Below are positions 25,301-36,205 of a stretch of 64,000 nt of DNA, piece after piece. Source of the DNA: Epiperipatus broadwayi (Eukaryota; Onychophora; Udeonychophora; Euonychophora; Peripatidae); the NCBI GenBank assembly GCA_028023455.1, contig JAQFVV010006255.1, positions 5,996,001 through 6,060,000 on the forward strand, read 5' to 3'. How positions within the stretch are numbered: the first letter of the stretch is position 1; each line of letters begins with the position of its first letter. The position numbers were made by a program, and so were the translations under genes. The notes under the pieces were generated by a model. That model searched no databases. It was given only the letters and a program-made list of their open reading frames with translations, and had not been told where the DNA came from.

Positions 25301-25919
25301 TAACAAATAATTGATAATTGACCAAGAATATTTCCTGCTGCCTTTGGGTAGATTTTTATTTGTTAAATGTATTGTTTTCAGTATAGTCTATTTTATCACT
25401 TTTTTCCTTATTATCATCAGTCAGTGTAAGACTTAGTCATCATGAGTTCATGCATTGAACTTCATCATATAATAACTGATAACAAGTTTATACATTTGTG
25501 CAATCACATTTTTATCTTTTGATTCACATGGCAATTCTAATTCTAGTTCCTTTTTCATTTTTTTATGACCAAGACTTCAACAATTAAGAAAGCAATGATA
25601 GGAAGAAGTTTAGGAAGTTGACAATCCTTATCAATGATCGTTATTTGAGATAACATTTAATGAATCAGATTGGAAACAATTTGAGACAAAAGTTTCAACT
25701 TGGCAAAAATTATATGCTTGGCAGCCAGATGTAGGGATTCTCCTGCTTATCACTGAAGAGGAAGAAACTTAGAAAATATTTAAAAGATGCCCTGTCTCGT
25801 GATCTTGTTACATTGCTGTGTCTGGGAATTACTCATTAAAGTAATAAAATTAGCAGTAGTTATGGTAAAACAGGGAGCAATGCTAGTATTAAAGATAAAT
25901 ACTATAATTTTTAATAAGT

Positions 25920-26600
25920 TTATGAAATGTGCAAACTAGTTGATACAAATTTTCAAGACCTGAACAGAGAACAACAGTGTCAACATTTAAAATTGATGTA
26001 GTTTCTTTTAATGAAGTTCATCTCCCAGGAGAAGTTTAATATAATAAGTAGTTGGAAGTATTTTTTGAACAGGCAGGTGAACCAGTGAAATGAGATTTCA
26101 TGGTGCTGAATTGATCTTAAAGTGTAATATTTTCTATATTAGAATCTTTATGTATCAAGAAAAGACTGATGGTGTTAAAAATTGAATTGCATCGTAGCAC
26201 TTGTGTCCATTTTGTCAGTGCATATGCTCCAACGTTAGATTCCGAGAAAGAGCTATTCTTTGCTGAATAGCATTATTTTAGCAATGCCATTAAAAGATGA
26301 TAGTACAAATAGTAGACTTTAAAAGTTGCTGAGAATAATAGTAGTGATGCGGTAAACTAATGATCTGTTATTGAATTTTCTTATTAACATGGATTATTTG
26401 TCACATTTTGTTTAGGCAGAAAAAAGGAACAGAGATATATCTACTTTCAAAACTAGCATTTATTAGATTACATTGTAGTTAGGACTCAATACAAGAATTC
26501 ATTTTATATGATCACCCAAGTGCAGATTGTTGGAGAACTTCTAGATTAGAATGAATCGAAAGTTAAAATGATGGTTGCATTAAAAAATAAATTTTATCCC
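25920..26600 (+). pseudogene. Decayed LINE endonuclease region
   Basis: The plus-strand peptide LMVLKIELHRSTCVHFVSAY (about 26170-26229) runs on into APTLDSEKELFF. This matches the apurinic-endonuclease segment of RTE/CR1-type LINEs (the ISAYAPT block). Upstream, EVHLPGEV (about 26017-26040) resembles the ETRLPGEG motif, and downstream HPSADCW (about 26514-26534) resembles the SADCWTDH block. The order agrees with the family and stops occur throughout. No reverse transcriptase follows before 27 kb. Confidence 0.6.
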
Positions 26601-27611
26601 TATCATATTCACAATAAAATTGATACTTGTTGTTTAGAAATGAAAAAAATTATTAATCATTAAAGTTACCAATTTGAACTTTCAGAGTTGTTATGTTCAT
26701 GAGGATTTATTTTGGATTAGATACTATGTATATAAATGATGCAAAGTAGTCATTAACGTTTATAATACATTTTGTTATGAACAAGTGGAGTAAGGTAGGT
26801 GATTCATATTGCATATTTATGTACTTAATTCCCTAGTTATCTTGATCTACATTCCAACAAAAAACTTAGATTGTTTATTAATAGATAAAAACGATTGTAG
26901 AAAAGCTCTTTCAGAATAGAAAAGTAATTTTGCTAATCATCGTGAAAATAATACTGAAATTTTTGAAAAAGTATTGGCAAAGCTTTTATTATATTTAAAT
27001 GATCTTGTCTAATAATAATATGTGTAAGTATTGATATATGAATTTTATATTTTTAAATCAAAATTGTTACTATATTAAAACTGATCATTTAATTTATATT
27101 AAATCAATGAGAACTTAAAACATTTAGTTATTAAAATAACTAGAAAACATTACTAAAATATAGCAAAAGAAAATCAGAATAATATAAAATATATACATAT
27201 AATTAAATCAAGAAATAATTTCTTTGCATGCAATACGTTATAGTACTTAGGTACAGAATTTAAATAGACTTTCTGATTATGTCATAAATATTAGTCATCT
27301 ATATAAAAAAATACATTTTTAAAACACTGAAAAAATGCAAAAGAATGTCTTTAAAAATAAAATCTGCAACACTTATACTAAGAAGAGCATTCCAAATAGC
27401 AGGTTTATGACATTTTACCTTAATTTTATAAAATTTGGAAAAATTATAATCTTAAGATATATGCAATACACATTTATTTTTATGTTAATTCAACTACTTG
27501 AAATATAAAAATTACTGAGTTTTACATTTGTTCCAAAATATCGAATTATGGTGTAGTTTTTTAACAAAAATTTTAAAAACTTTTCATTATGCTGATTTCG
27601 CAGAAAATATA
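26601..27611. other. AT-rich non-coding DNA
   Basis: No gene or repeat was recognised. It may include unrecognisable LINE continuation. Confidence 0.4.
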
Positions 27612-28254
27612 TTATGCCAGGCTCACTTCATATGGCCAAGCATAAGATGATATCAAGTAAGAAAGTGGCTTAAAATACATAATAAAGCCATTAAAGGGGT
27701 GTGTGTACCATCTATATAACCAAAATTCAGTCATTATAAAATAAATGGAGAGGAGTCTGTGGATATAAGATATACTCACACTCACAAGAAAAGCCAATAG
27801 TTAAGGCTTATAATTTATAATTCGATGTGTTAGCATATTAGCTATATGCTTATAATAAATTTTTATTATTATTTTATCTTCTTTTCTTTTTTTAAGAAAT
27901 GGAAAGATGTTTATGTGTAATTTGTATTTTTTTGTTATGTGAAGAGTTTGTAAAAAAATGGAAATGATTAAAAGTTCCAACAAAATGCAATTTTTAAAAT
28001 CAAAAGTTTTATTAGTTATTTTTCTCTACAAATGCATTTAAGCAGAAGGGAAAGTCATTGTTCTAAATTTAAGAAAAGCTTAAAAGCATTTATATTTTTA
28101 GTAGATAAGTAATTTTGTTTCTTTTTTAATTTTTAAGTATTTCAACTATACAAAAGAATTTGTTAAAACTTAAGTTAATGTGGGTGGAGAAAAATATCTA
28201 GTTTAATTAAAAAATATTTTTAAGTGTAATCTAATTATCAGAAAATATCTTATA

Positions 28255-29503
28255 CACCTGGGTCTTGTTTTATGCAGTAGATAGGTTCCTCAGAAAATGC
28301 GCACAAAAGAAATCGCACAAAAATAGATTTAACTTACCTTGAAAAATGGGGGATACATACTGTAATTTTCCAAAAATCACATAAAAGCAAAGCAACAATG
28401 TAAAATTACTTTAAAATTCGCATAAAAAAAAATAAAAATAAAATATGACTAATAAAAAATTTCAAATTTGAAAAAAATTGATACAAGACAAACTTTTTTT
28501 ACTTTTTTTATTAACTACAGTATTTAATTTTATTCAAAACAATATATTTTTATGGTAATTTACATTTTTTTTCATACATATACAGTATTCAATTCATTAT
28601 CGCTATTTGAGACATCAGATTCATCATGATGTGATGTGATATGATGTACTGTAGCTTCTCCTTAAATGAAGTCAAGAGGAAATACAACTAAAACATTTTG
28701 TAATCACTGTTGATCCTTCCCATTTCGCTAAGCGATCTAAAATTGAAATTTTTGTTTACAAAGAAATTCATTTTTTTGGATGGGAATAAAAATAAGAACT
28801 TAGATTTACAATAACAAAAAGACACCGACTCACTACTGTTGGGCAAAATTTAATTAAAACTAACAATTAAAAATTAAATTCTTATTTTTGTCTTTAATTT
28901 TCAATTCCGTTTAAAAATCAAATTTCATCATTTCACATCACCTTATGTTACGCAATTTTTAAATTGCTAATTACAATTAAAAATTCAGATTTTAATTATC
29001 AAATTTAATTGTGTCCACCGCTGTTACTCACCTTTTAAAAATAAACTTGTGGACACTAAATGATTAATTGATTACATATTTTTTTAAAAAGCAAAAATAG
29101 AATGTGATTTAAAATGCAAAAATAACAACATGCGTAGTATAGGCATCTATAACGTTTGAACAGATTTACATTATAATCTTGTAAAATTTAATGTGTGTAA
29201 ATAAAATGGGGAAATCCTGATTTTAAGTGAATTATGAACTTCTTTATTGCATGAAATCTATTACAGTACTATTATAAAGTGCTGAAAATATCGAACTCCG
29301 ATAATGCGCTATTACTTTAAATATGACGTGAGTGCACAAAATTTATAATATTTAAAGTAATAGCACATTATTGGAGCTCTACTTTTGATCTAGTAATTTT
29401 TAGCGCATAAAAGTAAAACACATACAAAGATATTAAGAAGAAACATGAATCGCATAACTTCAAAATCGCATTAAATAAATCTGCATAAAACGAGACCCGG
29501 ATG
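28255..29503 (+). mobile_element. Tigger-like (pogo/Tc1-mariner) element inserted in the repeat
   Basis: Ends are CACCTGGGTCTTGTTTTATG and the near-inverse CATAAAACGAGACCCGGATG. TA dinucleotides flank both sides (28253-28254 and 29504-29505). The matching place in the right copy of the host repeat (36841) reads CTTATATAGTAAAT, the exact empty site with one TA, which proves the boundaries and target duplication. There is no transposase ORF, so it is non-autonomous. An internal hairpin lies at about 29293-29379. Confidence 0.9.
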
Positions 29504-29663
29504 TATAGTAAATTTTTTTCTTTTTTTGTGTTGAATCAGATAGTGGTCGGAGCAGATAAATTTAATTAAAAATAAAGATTCTTTAGATTGATTAGGGGAT
29601 TACATAGGAATGCTTTGTGCATTGTATGGATCCATTAACAAAATTCAAAATTAGCTAATTGTA

Positions 29664-30304
29664 ATGAGTGGGCTATATAAGCTATTCAACAGGCTGTTAT
29701 GTAAAATTGAGGCAGACACAAAAGCAAATGTAATAAAATACAGAGATGATTTATTGAATTTAGGGTTCAGGCAGTTCATTGTTGACAAAAAAATCTTACA
29801 TATTCAGAATAAACAGCTTACCACTCACATAATACAGGATAAACCCAGATTATTGCTACCATACATCTCCAATTTACACAGTAAATTGCAGCCCATGCTC
29901 AACAACAGATATCAGTTTTGCTTCCGAACCCCACCCCAAACTCCAACAATTAATTAACAATACTAAAGACCAAACTCCACTTTTACAGACCCCCATACAG
30001 TATATAATTTTGCTTACTCCAACAATAACTGTAATGGCACATTATGGGGAAAGCAGAGCATCTTTGTCCATGTGATTAGCACAATATAAATATTCATACA
30101 ATAGAGCTCTCAATGATCCTTCCACCTATTCAGTTTTCTTTCAGCACTAGAGCACAAGTTACCATGAGTGTATTCCAGACAATCCCACAATTGGGTGTAG
30201 AGAGAGATCACAAAAGAAAAATCAAAGATGCCTTCATCTCACGAGTCAAAGATGCCATAAACAAGAAGGACACGTGTTATGTTTTCTCAAAGAAATGGAA
30301 TTAA
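29664..30304 (+). pseudogene. PLE C-terminal relic, different subfamily
   Basis: A 97-codon frame (29664-29957) ends KPRLLLPYISNLHSKLQPML, like the RT-to-linker part of Penelope-like proteins. After frame changes come NTKDQTPLLQTP, then VYNFAYSNNNCNGTLWGKQS (GIY-YIG core), SYNRALNDPSTYSVF, and finally HKRKIKDAFISRVKDAINKK in the frame at 30113-30304. The order matches RT thumb, GIY-YIG and C-terminal tail. Two or more frameshifts and an in-frame stop break it. This segment is absent from the right copy of the long repeat, so it is an insertion or a replacement there. Confidence 0.65.
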
Positions 30305-30966
30305 CATATTTGCATATCATTAAACATGATTATGAAGGCAAGATCCTTTGAAAGTGCTCAGCTCATTTGTTTTTATTTATCTATTTTGTAATAACACTAT
30401 AGCTTTTGGGAACAGTTGCACTGCACACGCACACATGCTAAAATGTATTTATCTTTGCAATTGGTGAAGGGATACGGGGTTCAATAAATATTTGTTTAAT
30501 AATTATAGAATTGTCTTACTGCTTTGATACTTTATTGGTATTTCTCTCTCTAAAATAATTAGATAACTACACGAGTTTTCTGATTCCCATTTCTTTAACT
30601 GGGATAAAGACAATGCTGAGCTAGCATATGGGATACCAACTTATCGGGATTTAAATCTTTAATCATTGGAATATTTATATCTACTAGATTTTTGTTTGTT
30701 TGACTATATTTAATATATTTGGCATTGCATATCCTTTCAGGAGGGGGAATTATTTTTCTCTTTCTGGGAGTGGTGCGAGGAGTTGTAATTAAAGTAATCC
30801 TTCAAAGGTATGTAAGAGCCAATACTTTAATAACTGTCCTTATGACTGCATCAAGGCGATCGTAAAAAGATTGAAATTGCTTCTTACCCTAGCATGACAC
30901 GATATTTTTTTTCATGTTCAATATGCGAGGATGCTCATCTTAACAGGGTTTAGATGAACTGGTATA

Positions 30967-33227
30967 GATGGAAAATTTTGGCGCTGAATATGTTGGGCCT
31001 GATCTAACATGGCCAGTATAGGAAAAATATGGCTGCTAAATGTAAATAAATAAAAAAATCTCACAAAAGTAAAGTGTTAAAGAAATTATTTTTTTTTAAA
31101 CGGAGACAAGATTACAAAAAAAAAAAGATTTACGATTGGGAAACTTTATAAATAACAATTCTAAACTTTGTTTTGTTTTTGAAGTGACCTTTGTCACTAC
31201 AATAATACTGATTTAGATTATTTTACCATATATACATATTTAAAATAAAATAAAATTAAAAAGTTAGATAAATAAATTGTTAGAGAAAGAAATAAACGGC
31301 AGTATATAAGTGTAAACTATGTATTTAATAAAAAATGGACAACAGATTTTGGGAATAAAGTTTTTTAAAAAAGTAAAGCTTTATTGAGTAATGTGAAAAT
31401 TTGAAATTGTGTCAATAAGAAATTTTTCGACAGTGCATAACATTTATAATTGCAATGCTATTCATAATCAGTTTTTTTCATCTTAAAAAATATTTTCAAC
31501 ACTTATATAGTTTAATGTAGGTCTATTTTTATTTATATTGAATAGTATTAGTGTTGAAACTGTAAGATTTGTACTCAAATCTTAGTTTCACCTTTGTCAT
31601 CATTCTACCTCTCGCCCCTTTTTGTATGGGTTTACATGGATTCTGACCTTGAATATCGGATTAGTGCGTAATAATATACAATATTTGTAAATTGTTTACA
31701 TAAATAAAAAAAAAGTTATATATGTGCACATACTCCGATAAGCTTATTTAAATATAACGCATTGCAGGGTATTATTAAATTGTCGTGCGTAAGTTGTATA
31801 AAGTTAAATAATCCTATTAATTATTCTGATAGGTTTAAATAATATTTTAAATTATAAAAAAATCAATAATTATATTCTAAAATGTAAACATATTATTTAG
31901 GTCAGATCCAGGTAATACTTAAATTATGAAAATAAATAATTCTCTATTAAAATAAAGATGTTTTTAAAAATCCCCTGCTAATTAAAGGCAAGTCATAGCG
32001 GGAGGGGGAAAAAGATGACAGAGCTAAAAAGGTATTTTAAACATACAGAAGCAAAGAAAAAGATTTGTTAAAAACAACTTTTATAAATTTACATCATGTA
32101 AAAGGTAAAATTTAAAAGTGATCAGATTGAAATTCCAACCTGTATGACTATTGCATCCGTGACCTAAAGGGATGTATGGCACAGACCCGAGAAACAGCTA
32201 CATGGATGACGTGTTGCTCGATGGATCCCAGAGATAAGGAAAAAGAGAATAAAAAGACCACTGATTGTTAAAATAAAAAAAAAAGTGAAATGAAGGGTTA
32301 GAACCAAAAACGTAAATTCTAATTATGCTGTTGATTATATTTCTTGCGATCCAAATTTTATATCTAGCCATGTACCAAGAGTAGGCATCGTGCTATGCTC
32401 TTCTGGACTGATGGCTATACAATATTAAAATTTCCACAAAAATGCAATAACCTAGAATTCTGCTACTTCTGTTGAATAAATCTTCTCCTAAATGTAACTG
32501 CCGTTGAACCAGGAAACTCGGACTCTCCAAACAGTGTGCACACTTAAATGAACCAAAGGTAACATGATACCCAAGAATAAAAATTGTTTTGGAACTCTAA
32601 TTGAACTCTATAATTCTAATATATCAATTTCATTCTTCAATTTCTACTATTATGTAATTCTAAAATTATATATATGTAACTTTCTGTAATAATACTATTT
32701 TATAATGAACCTCGTAAATTACTCTATCTATCATTATTCTACTTGGGTATCCAAATTTTATTGTATTCGTTAAGATTATATTTCATGCCCACATGGTTTC
32801 TGAGCTGACATTTTTATATAATTCACAGAAGGGTTACCCTCTTCTGCGGCTTAATATCATAATAGTAAATCATATCGGTTAATAGATTACAGCTCGGGAA
32901 TCATATAATGTTTTTAATATGTTTTATAAATACGAGATCTATATTATTAGTTAGTGTATTTGTTAATGGGCTATCATTCATGTTAGGTTAGTTAAATCTT
33001 GAATAAAGCTATAATGTTAAGAAGAAAGGGGGGGGTTATGATAGTAAATTAAATGCTAGTTGTGTGGAGATTGGGGATAGATTTGTATAAATAAATGCGT
33101 TTGCATTAGAGTTATGAACTGTGCTAGTTATTGATACATGAATTTTTATATCGCAGAAATGTAAAAGAGGTACTGTAAGCATTTGTTCTCGCACTTAAGG
33201 AGCATACAAATATATAATAACACAGGA
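30967..33227. other. Interior of the candidate LTR element, nothing coding
   Basis: Moderately AT-rich with scattered more complex patches (32140-32240, 32340-32540). No reverse transcriptase, protease or integrase motif was found. A TATA-like TGTATAAATAAATGCG lies at 33083-33098, ahead of the tandem repeat at 33.2 kb, and may belong to a nested LTR. Confidence 0.4.
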
Positions 33228-33450
33228 ACCTTGTCATGCAGTCGGGGCTGGAAAGTCTAAGACCTCATACCGACACTGTGCTCGTGACCACTCCTAAGGA
33301 CTCCGACCCGATGTTTGGCCGACCTTCTTCATATTCCACTAGTAATTACCTTGTCATGCGGGCAGGGATGGAAAGGCTAAGACCCCATACTGATACTGTG
33401 CTCATGACAGACCTACAAAGCTCTGATCCGATGTTTGATCATCCCACCAG
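33228..33450 (+). repeat. Two 120-bp tandem units within one open frame
   Basis: ACCTTGTCATGC begins at 33228 and again at 33348, giving a period of 120 bases (40 codons). The frame from 33236 to 33487 reads through both units; they share LRPHTDTVL and SDPMF and differ at about one residue in three. The period is a multiple of three and the protein similarity is kept, so this could be an old coding repeat, but no family is recognised. Confidence 0.55.
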
Positions 33451-34319
33451 CCTCCAACATTTCTTCTGCGATTATCCCTTTTTTTGAAAGCCGATTCTCT
33501 TATAGCTCGGCAATATCCATGCTACCGCAGGTCGCTTTAATAATAAATTATAAAGTTTATGCTGGGTCTAGCTCCACTCCTCCACATCTGTTAATCTTTA
33601 GTAAATTATTAGAATAAATATTAATATTATAAAGTAAATAGGATGATAGCTTTGTGAACGAATGCACTCCTCATTAAGATATCGTAGTGTGTCTTGTAAC
33701 ATTCGCCACTGAAATGTGAGGCATGGGATGTAATTTATATTAATATCCAGGTAGCATAATATATTTATCTATGTAAATAAACCACAATTAAATATTTAAA
33801 TTATATCCATGTCTGTGTCTGCTTAATTTAAATTAAATAATTAGTATCACTCCTATCAATAAATAGTAGAATATAGTAGTAGTCCGTAAGGTGAAACCAT
33901 TAGTTAGAGTCTCTTGTTTACCTGACCATCAGGCCTAGAAAATAATGCTATTGTTAGGGTAGATGTGTTGTCATGTGGGTTTTTGTTGTGAATGAAACTA
34001 CTAGGTTCGAATACGGTATCACAGGCCCTGAACCCACCTGTTATGCCACCATTCAAATGTGGTGGTGGAATTTTGCAACATGTTAACAAGGCATATGAAA
34101 TCTTACCATTACAGTGTTTGAAGAGTGATCTTGGAAAATAGATTTTCTTATTTTTACTCGATAAATGAGCGAAGGGGAACATAGTACAAAAGGGAGAAAT
34201 AAATGATGGTTAGAATAAGGGGAATGTGGTGCAGTGTGCGCTGAGTATTCATATAAATAAAAAGGTAGAAAATATAATAGCATTAAACCATAATATCAAT
34301 AGTAATAATAGTAAGAAAG

Positions 34320-35220
34320 TGTAATGGAGGTGGTAATGGAGCCACAAATCGAAGGGAAACCCAGAGGGGAAGGAGAAGACTGATGATGATGGAAAGGTTT
34401 TTAAATATTGTAAAACTAGACCATAGCCAGATGTCAAAGGAAATTAAAGACATGAAAAGTGAGATGTCTAATCAATTAAAAGAAAGTTCGGAGGAAATAA
34501 TACGAGATGTAGTTAAAAGATTCGATGATTTAAGGGAAGAAATATCCTTAGGGATGTAAACAAGGCTCCAAGGTGTAGAGAAAAAAATGTAGGAACCTCC
34601 ATCAGAGTAATAGCAATAGGTTAGAAGAGATCTAGACAAGGCAGCAGGTAATGCAAGCAGATTTCAAGAGAAAACGACAAGAAATAGACAAAAGGGTTGA
34701 AGAAACTGTAAAAAGTTATAGCGATGGGATAGAGATAGACTTGAGTAAAGAAAGTCATGGAATAGAAAAGTTAGAGAGGATGTATGCTGATGTAATTGAA
34801 AATAAAGACATGAATATTCACAAGAAAGTAAAAAACAAAAATTAGCATATATATAAAGAAGAACCCTTTTAAGATCAAGAAAGGTATAAGAGTAAAAATA
34901 AGTGCTGAAAGGAAAATAGTAGAGAAGATGGTTGAGTTTATGGAAGTACTCGACAGCACTAGCTTTCAACATGGAACCAAAGAAGAGAGATTTAACCTCC
35001 TTGACAGAGAAGGAAATAGAAACATTCATGATATTATAGAGCACAGCAGGGATCAGAATAATTAGGATAGAAATAACAGGCAGAGATCATCAGATAGCTT
35101 TAAAAGAAAGGAAAGATTTAGATGCGATATTCGTGAACCGGAAAGTAATCACCCGGAACACCAACCCAGACATAAAAGTGGGTTAAGATTCTCTGGTCCT
35201 AGTGAGGATGGTAGAAGAAG
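34320..35220 (+). pseudogene. Coiled-coil gag-like relic
   Basis: Frames 34383-34559 (MSKEIKDMKSEMSNQLKESS and on) and 34651-34845 (KRKRQEIDKRVEETVKSY and on) are charged, heptad-like coiled-coil sequence, joined only after a frameshift and stops. A later frame near 34925-35060 gives MVEFMEVLDSTSFQHGTKEE, capsid-like in feel but not matched to a named family. The position between two long direct repeats favours a retroelement gag. No zinc knuckle or pol follows. It could instead be a dead host gene. Confidence 0.45.
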
Positions 35221-35601
35221 GAACTGCCTGACAGGTTAAAATATTTAAAAAATATATATATACATATTAGGATGGACTATTAAATAAAACAAGAAAACAC
35301 AAGGGATTTGTAAATGAACTATGAGCTCGAATAGATTTGTTTGACATGGATGATAAACCTGAATAAGAGTAAAATAATAAATAAATTAAAAAAAAAAGAA
35401 ATGTATTCTGGAAATAGAATAAGTGGAGTTGGTCGGTCATGTCATTTGAGAGTTGGATGTGTGGACTTCAGTTTTCCAAGTGTTGTGTATGTAGGTTAGT
35501 CTGTGATTTCTGTGCCCTGGGGTTAGAGATGGTGAGAATGCAGAGGAGCAGTTGGAAGTATTTGTGTGGTTTGGAAGTTCTGTGATGCTGTGGCAGAGTG
35601 T

Positions 35602-35765
35602 GCAGAGATGAAAATTCCTTTGGGATCTATTCCATTGCAAAAGACCCTGTAAGTCTCAATAAGGATTGAGCATATGCAGTGGAGGGGCAGAGATGAAAAT
35701 TCCTCTGGGATGAATTCTTCAATAATGCAAAATACCTTAGAAGTTTCAATAAAGAATGAGCAGGG
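35602..35765. repeat. 85-bp tandem duplication
   Basis: GCAGAGATGAAAATTCC starts at 35602 and 35687; both units end in AATGAGCA or ATTGAGCA. The surrounding 35420-36080 is less AT-rich than average, with no recognised gene. Confidence 0.7.
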
Positions 35766-36191
35766 GTTCATTTACTCAAATTTATATTTCAGTAGGGCTC
35801 TTGGTTAGAAATACCCGCCTTTTTGTTTTAAGATGTAGTCATTTGACTCTCACATTTTACTTTGCTTTGCTGTCATAGAGTTCTAAATGTAGCAGAGATT
35901 TTATGCCATGGTTCTGTATCTCTTAGTGTTTCTGGCCTAGTGACGAGTGGAAGGTCAATCCAGTCTTGGCCTGTCTGTTGATGCTTGGGAGATGGGGTTC
36001 CATACCTCAGGTTTTCAGATGTCATGTCTTCTGCTCTCTAAAGATTCATGGGGATAAAAGTGGGGATCAAACATAAATGTTTACTTTTTATATGTTTGCT
36101 GTTTTATGTTATAAAATTTGAAGTAAAAAAAAAAAAATTTAAATAATGAGTAAAATAATGTAAATAATGATAATCCCATTTAAACATCTCA

Positions 36192-36204
36192 TTTGGGAGG
36201 GAGG
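36192..36204 (+). promoter_or_regulatory. Candidate polypurine tract
   Basis: TTTGGGAGGGAGG abuts the right long repeat. In LTR elements such a tract immediately precedes the 3' LTR. Confidence 0.5.
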
Positions 36205-36205
36205 T

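Larger units (their letters stand above)
27612..30966 (+). repeat. Long direct repeat, left copy (candidate 5' LTR)
   Basis: It starts ATTATGCCAG and ends near GATGAACTGGTATA. The right copy is at 36206-38776 in the same orientation. Shared blocks: 27612-28254, 29504-29700 and 30446-30966. A TATA box (GGGCTATATAAGC, near 29670) is in both copies. Between the shared blocks the left copy has gained a Tigger-like element and a Penelope-like piece. Just after the repeat comes TTTTGGCGCTGAA; TGGCGC is a plausible primer-binding-site start, though offset about 12 bases. Confidence 0.6.

Noticed and set aside
27612-27983. Minus-strand 60-codon frames in the long repeat
   Set aside because: Not maintained in the second copy at 36.2 kb and without a domain.
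34000-34075. GGTTCGAATAC string as a tRNA gene
   Set aside because: B-box-like, but no A box at tRNA spacing and no acceptor stem.
33904-35044. Minus-strand frames of 60-126 codons opposite the gag-like relic
   Set aside because: Rich in Phe, Tyr, Ser and Leu, the shadow expected from a purine-rich plus strand. The plus-strand reading has coherent coiled-coil character.
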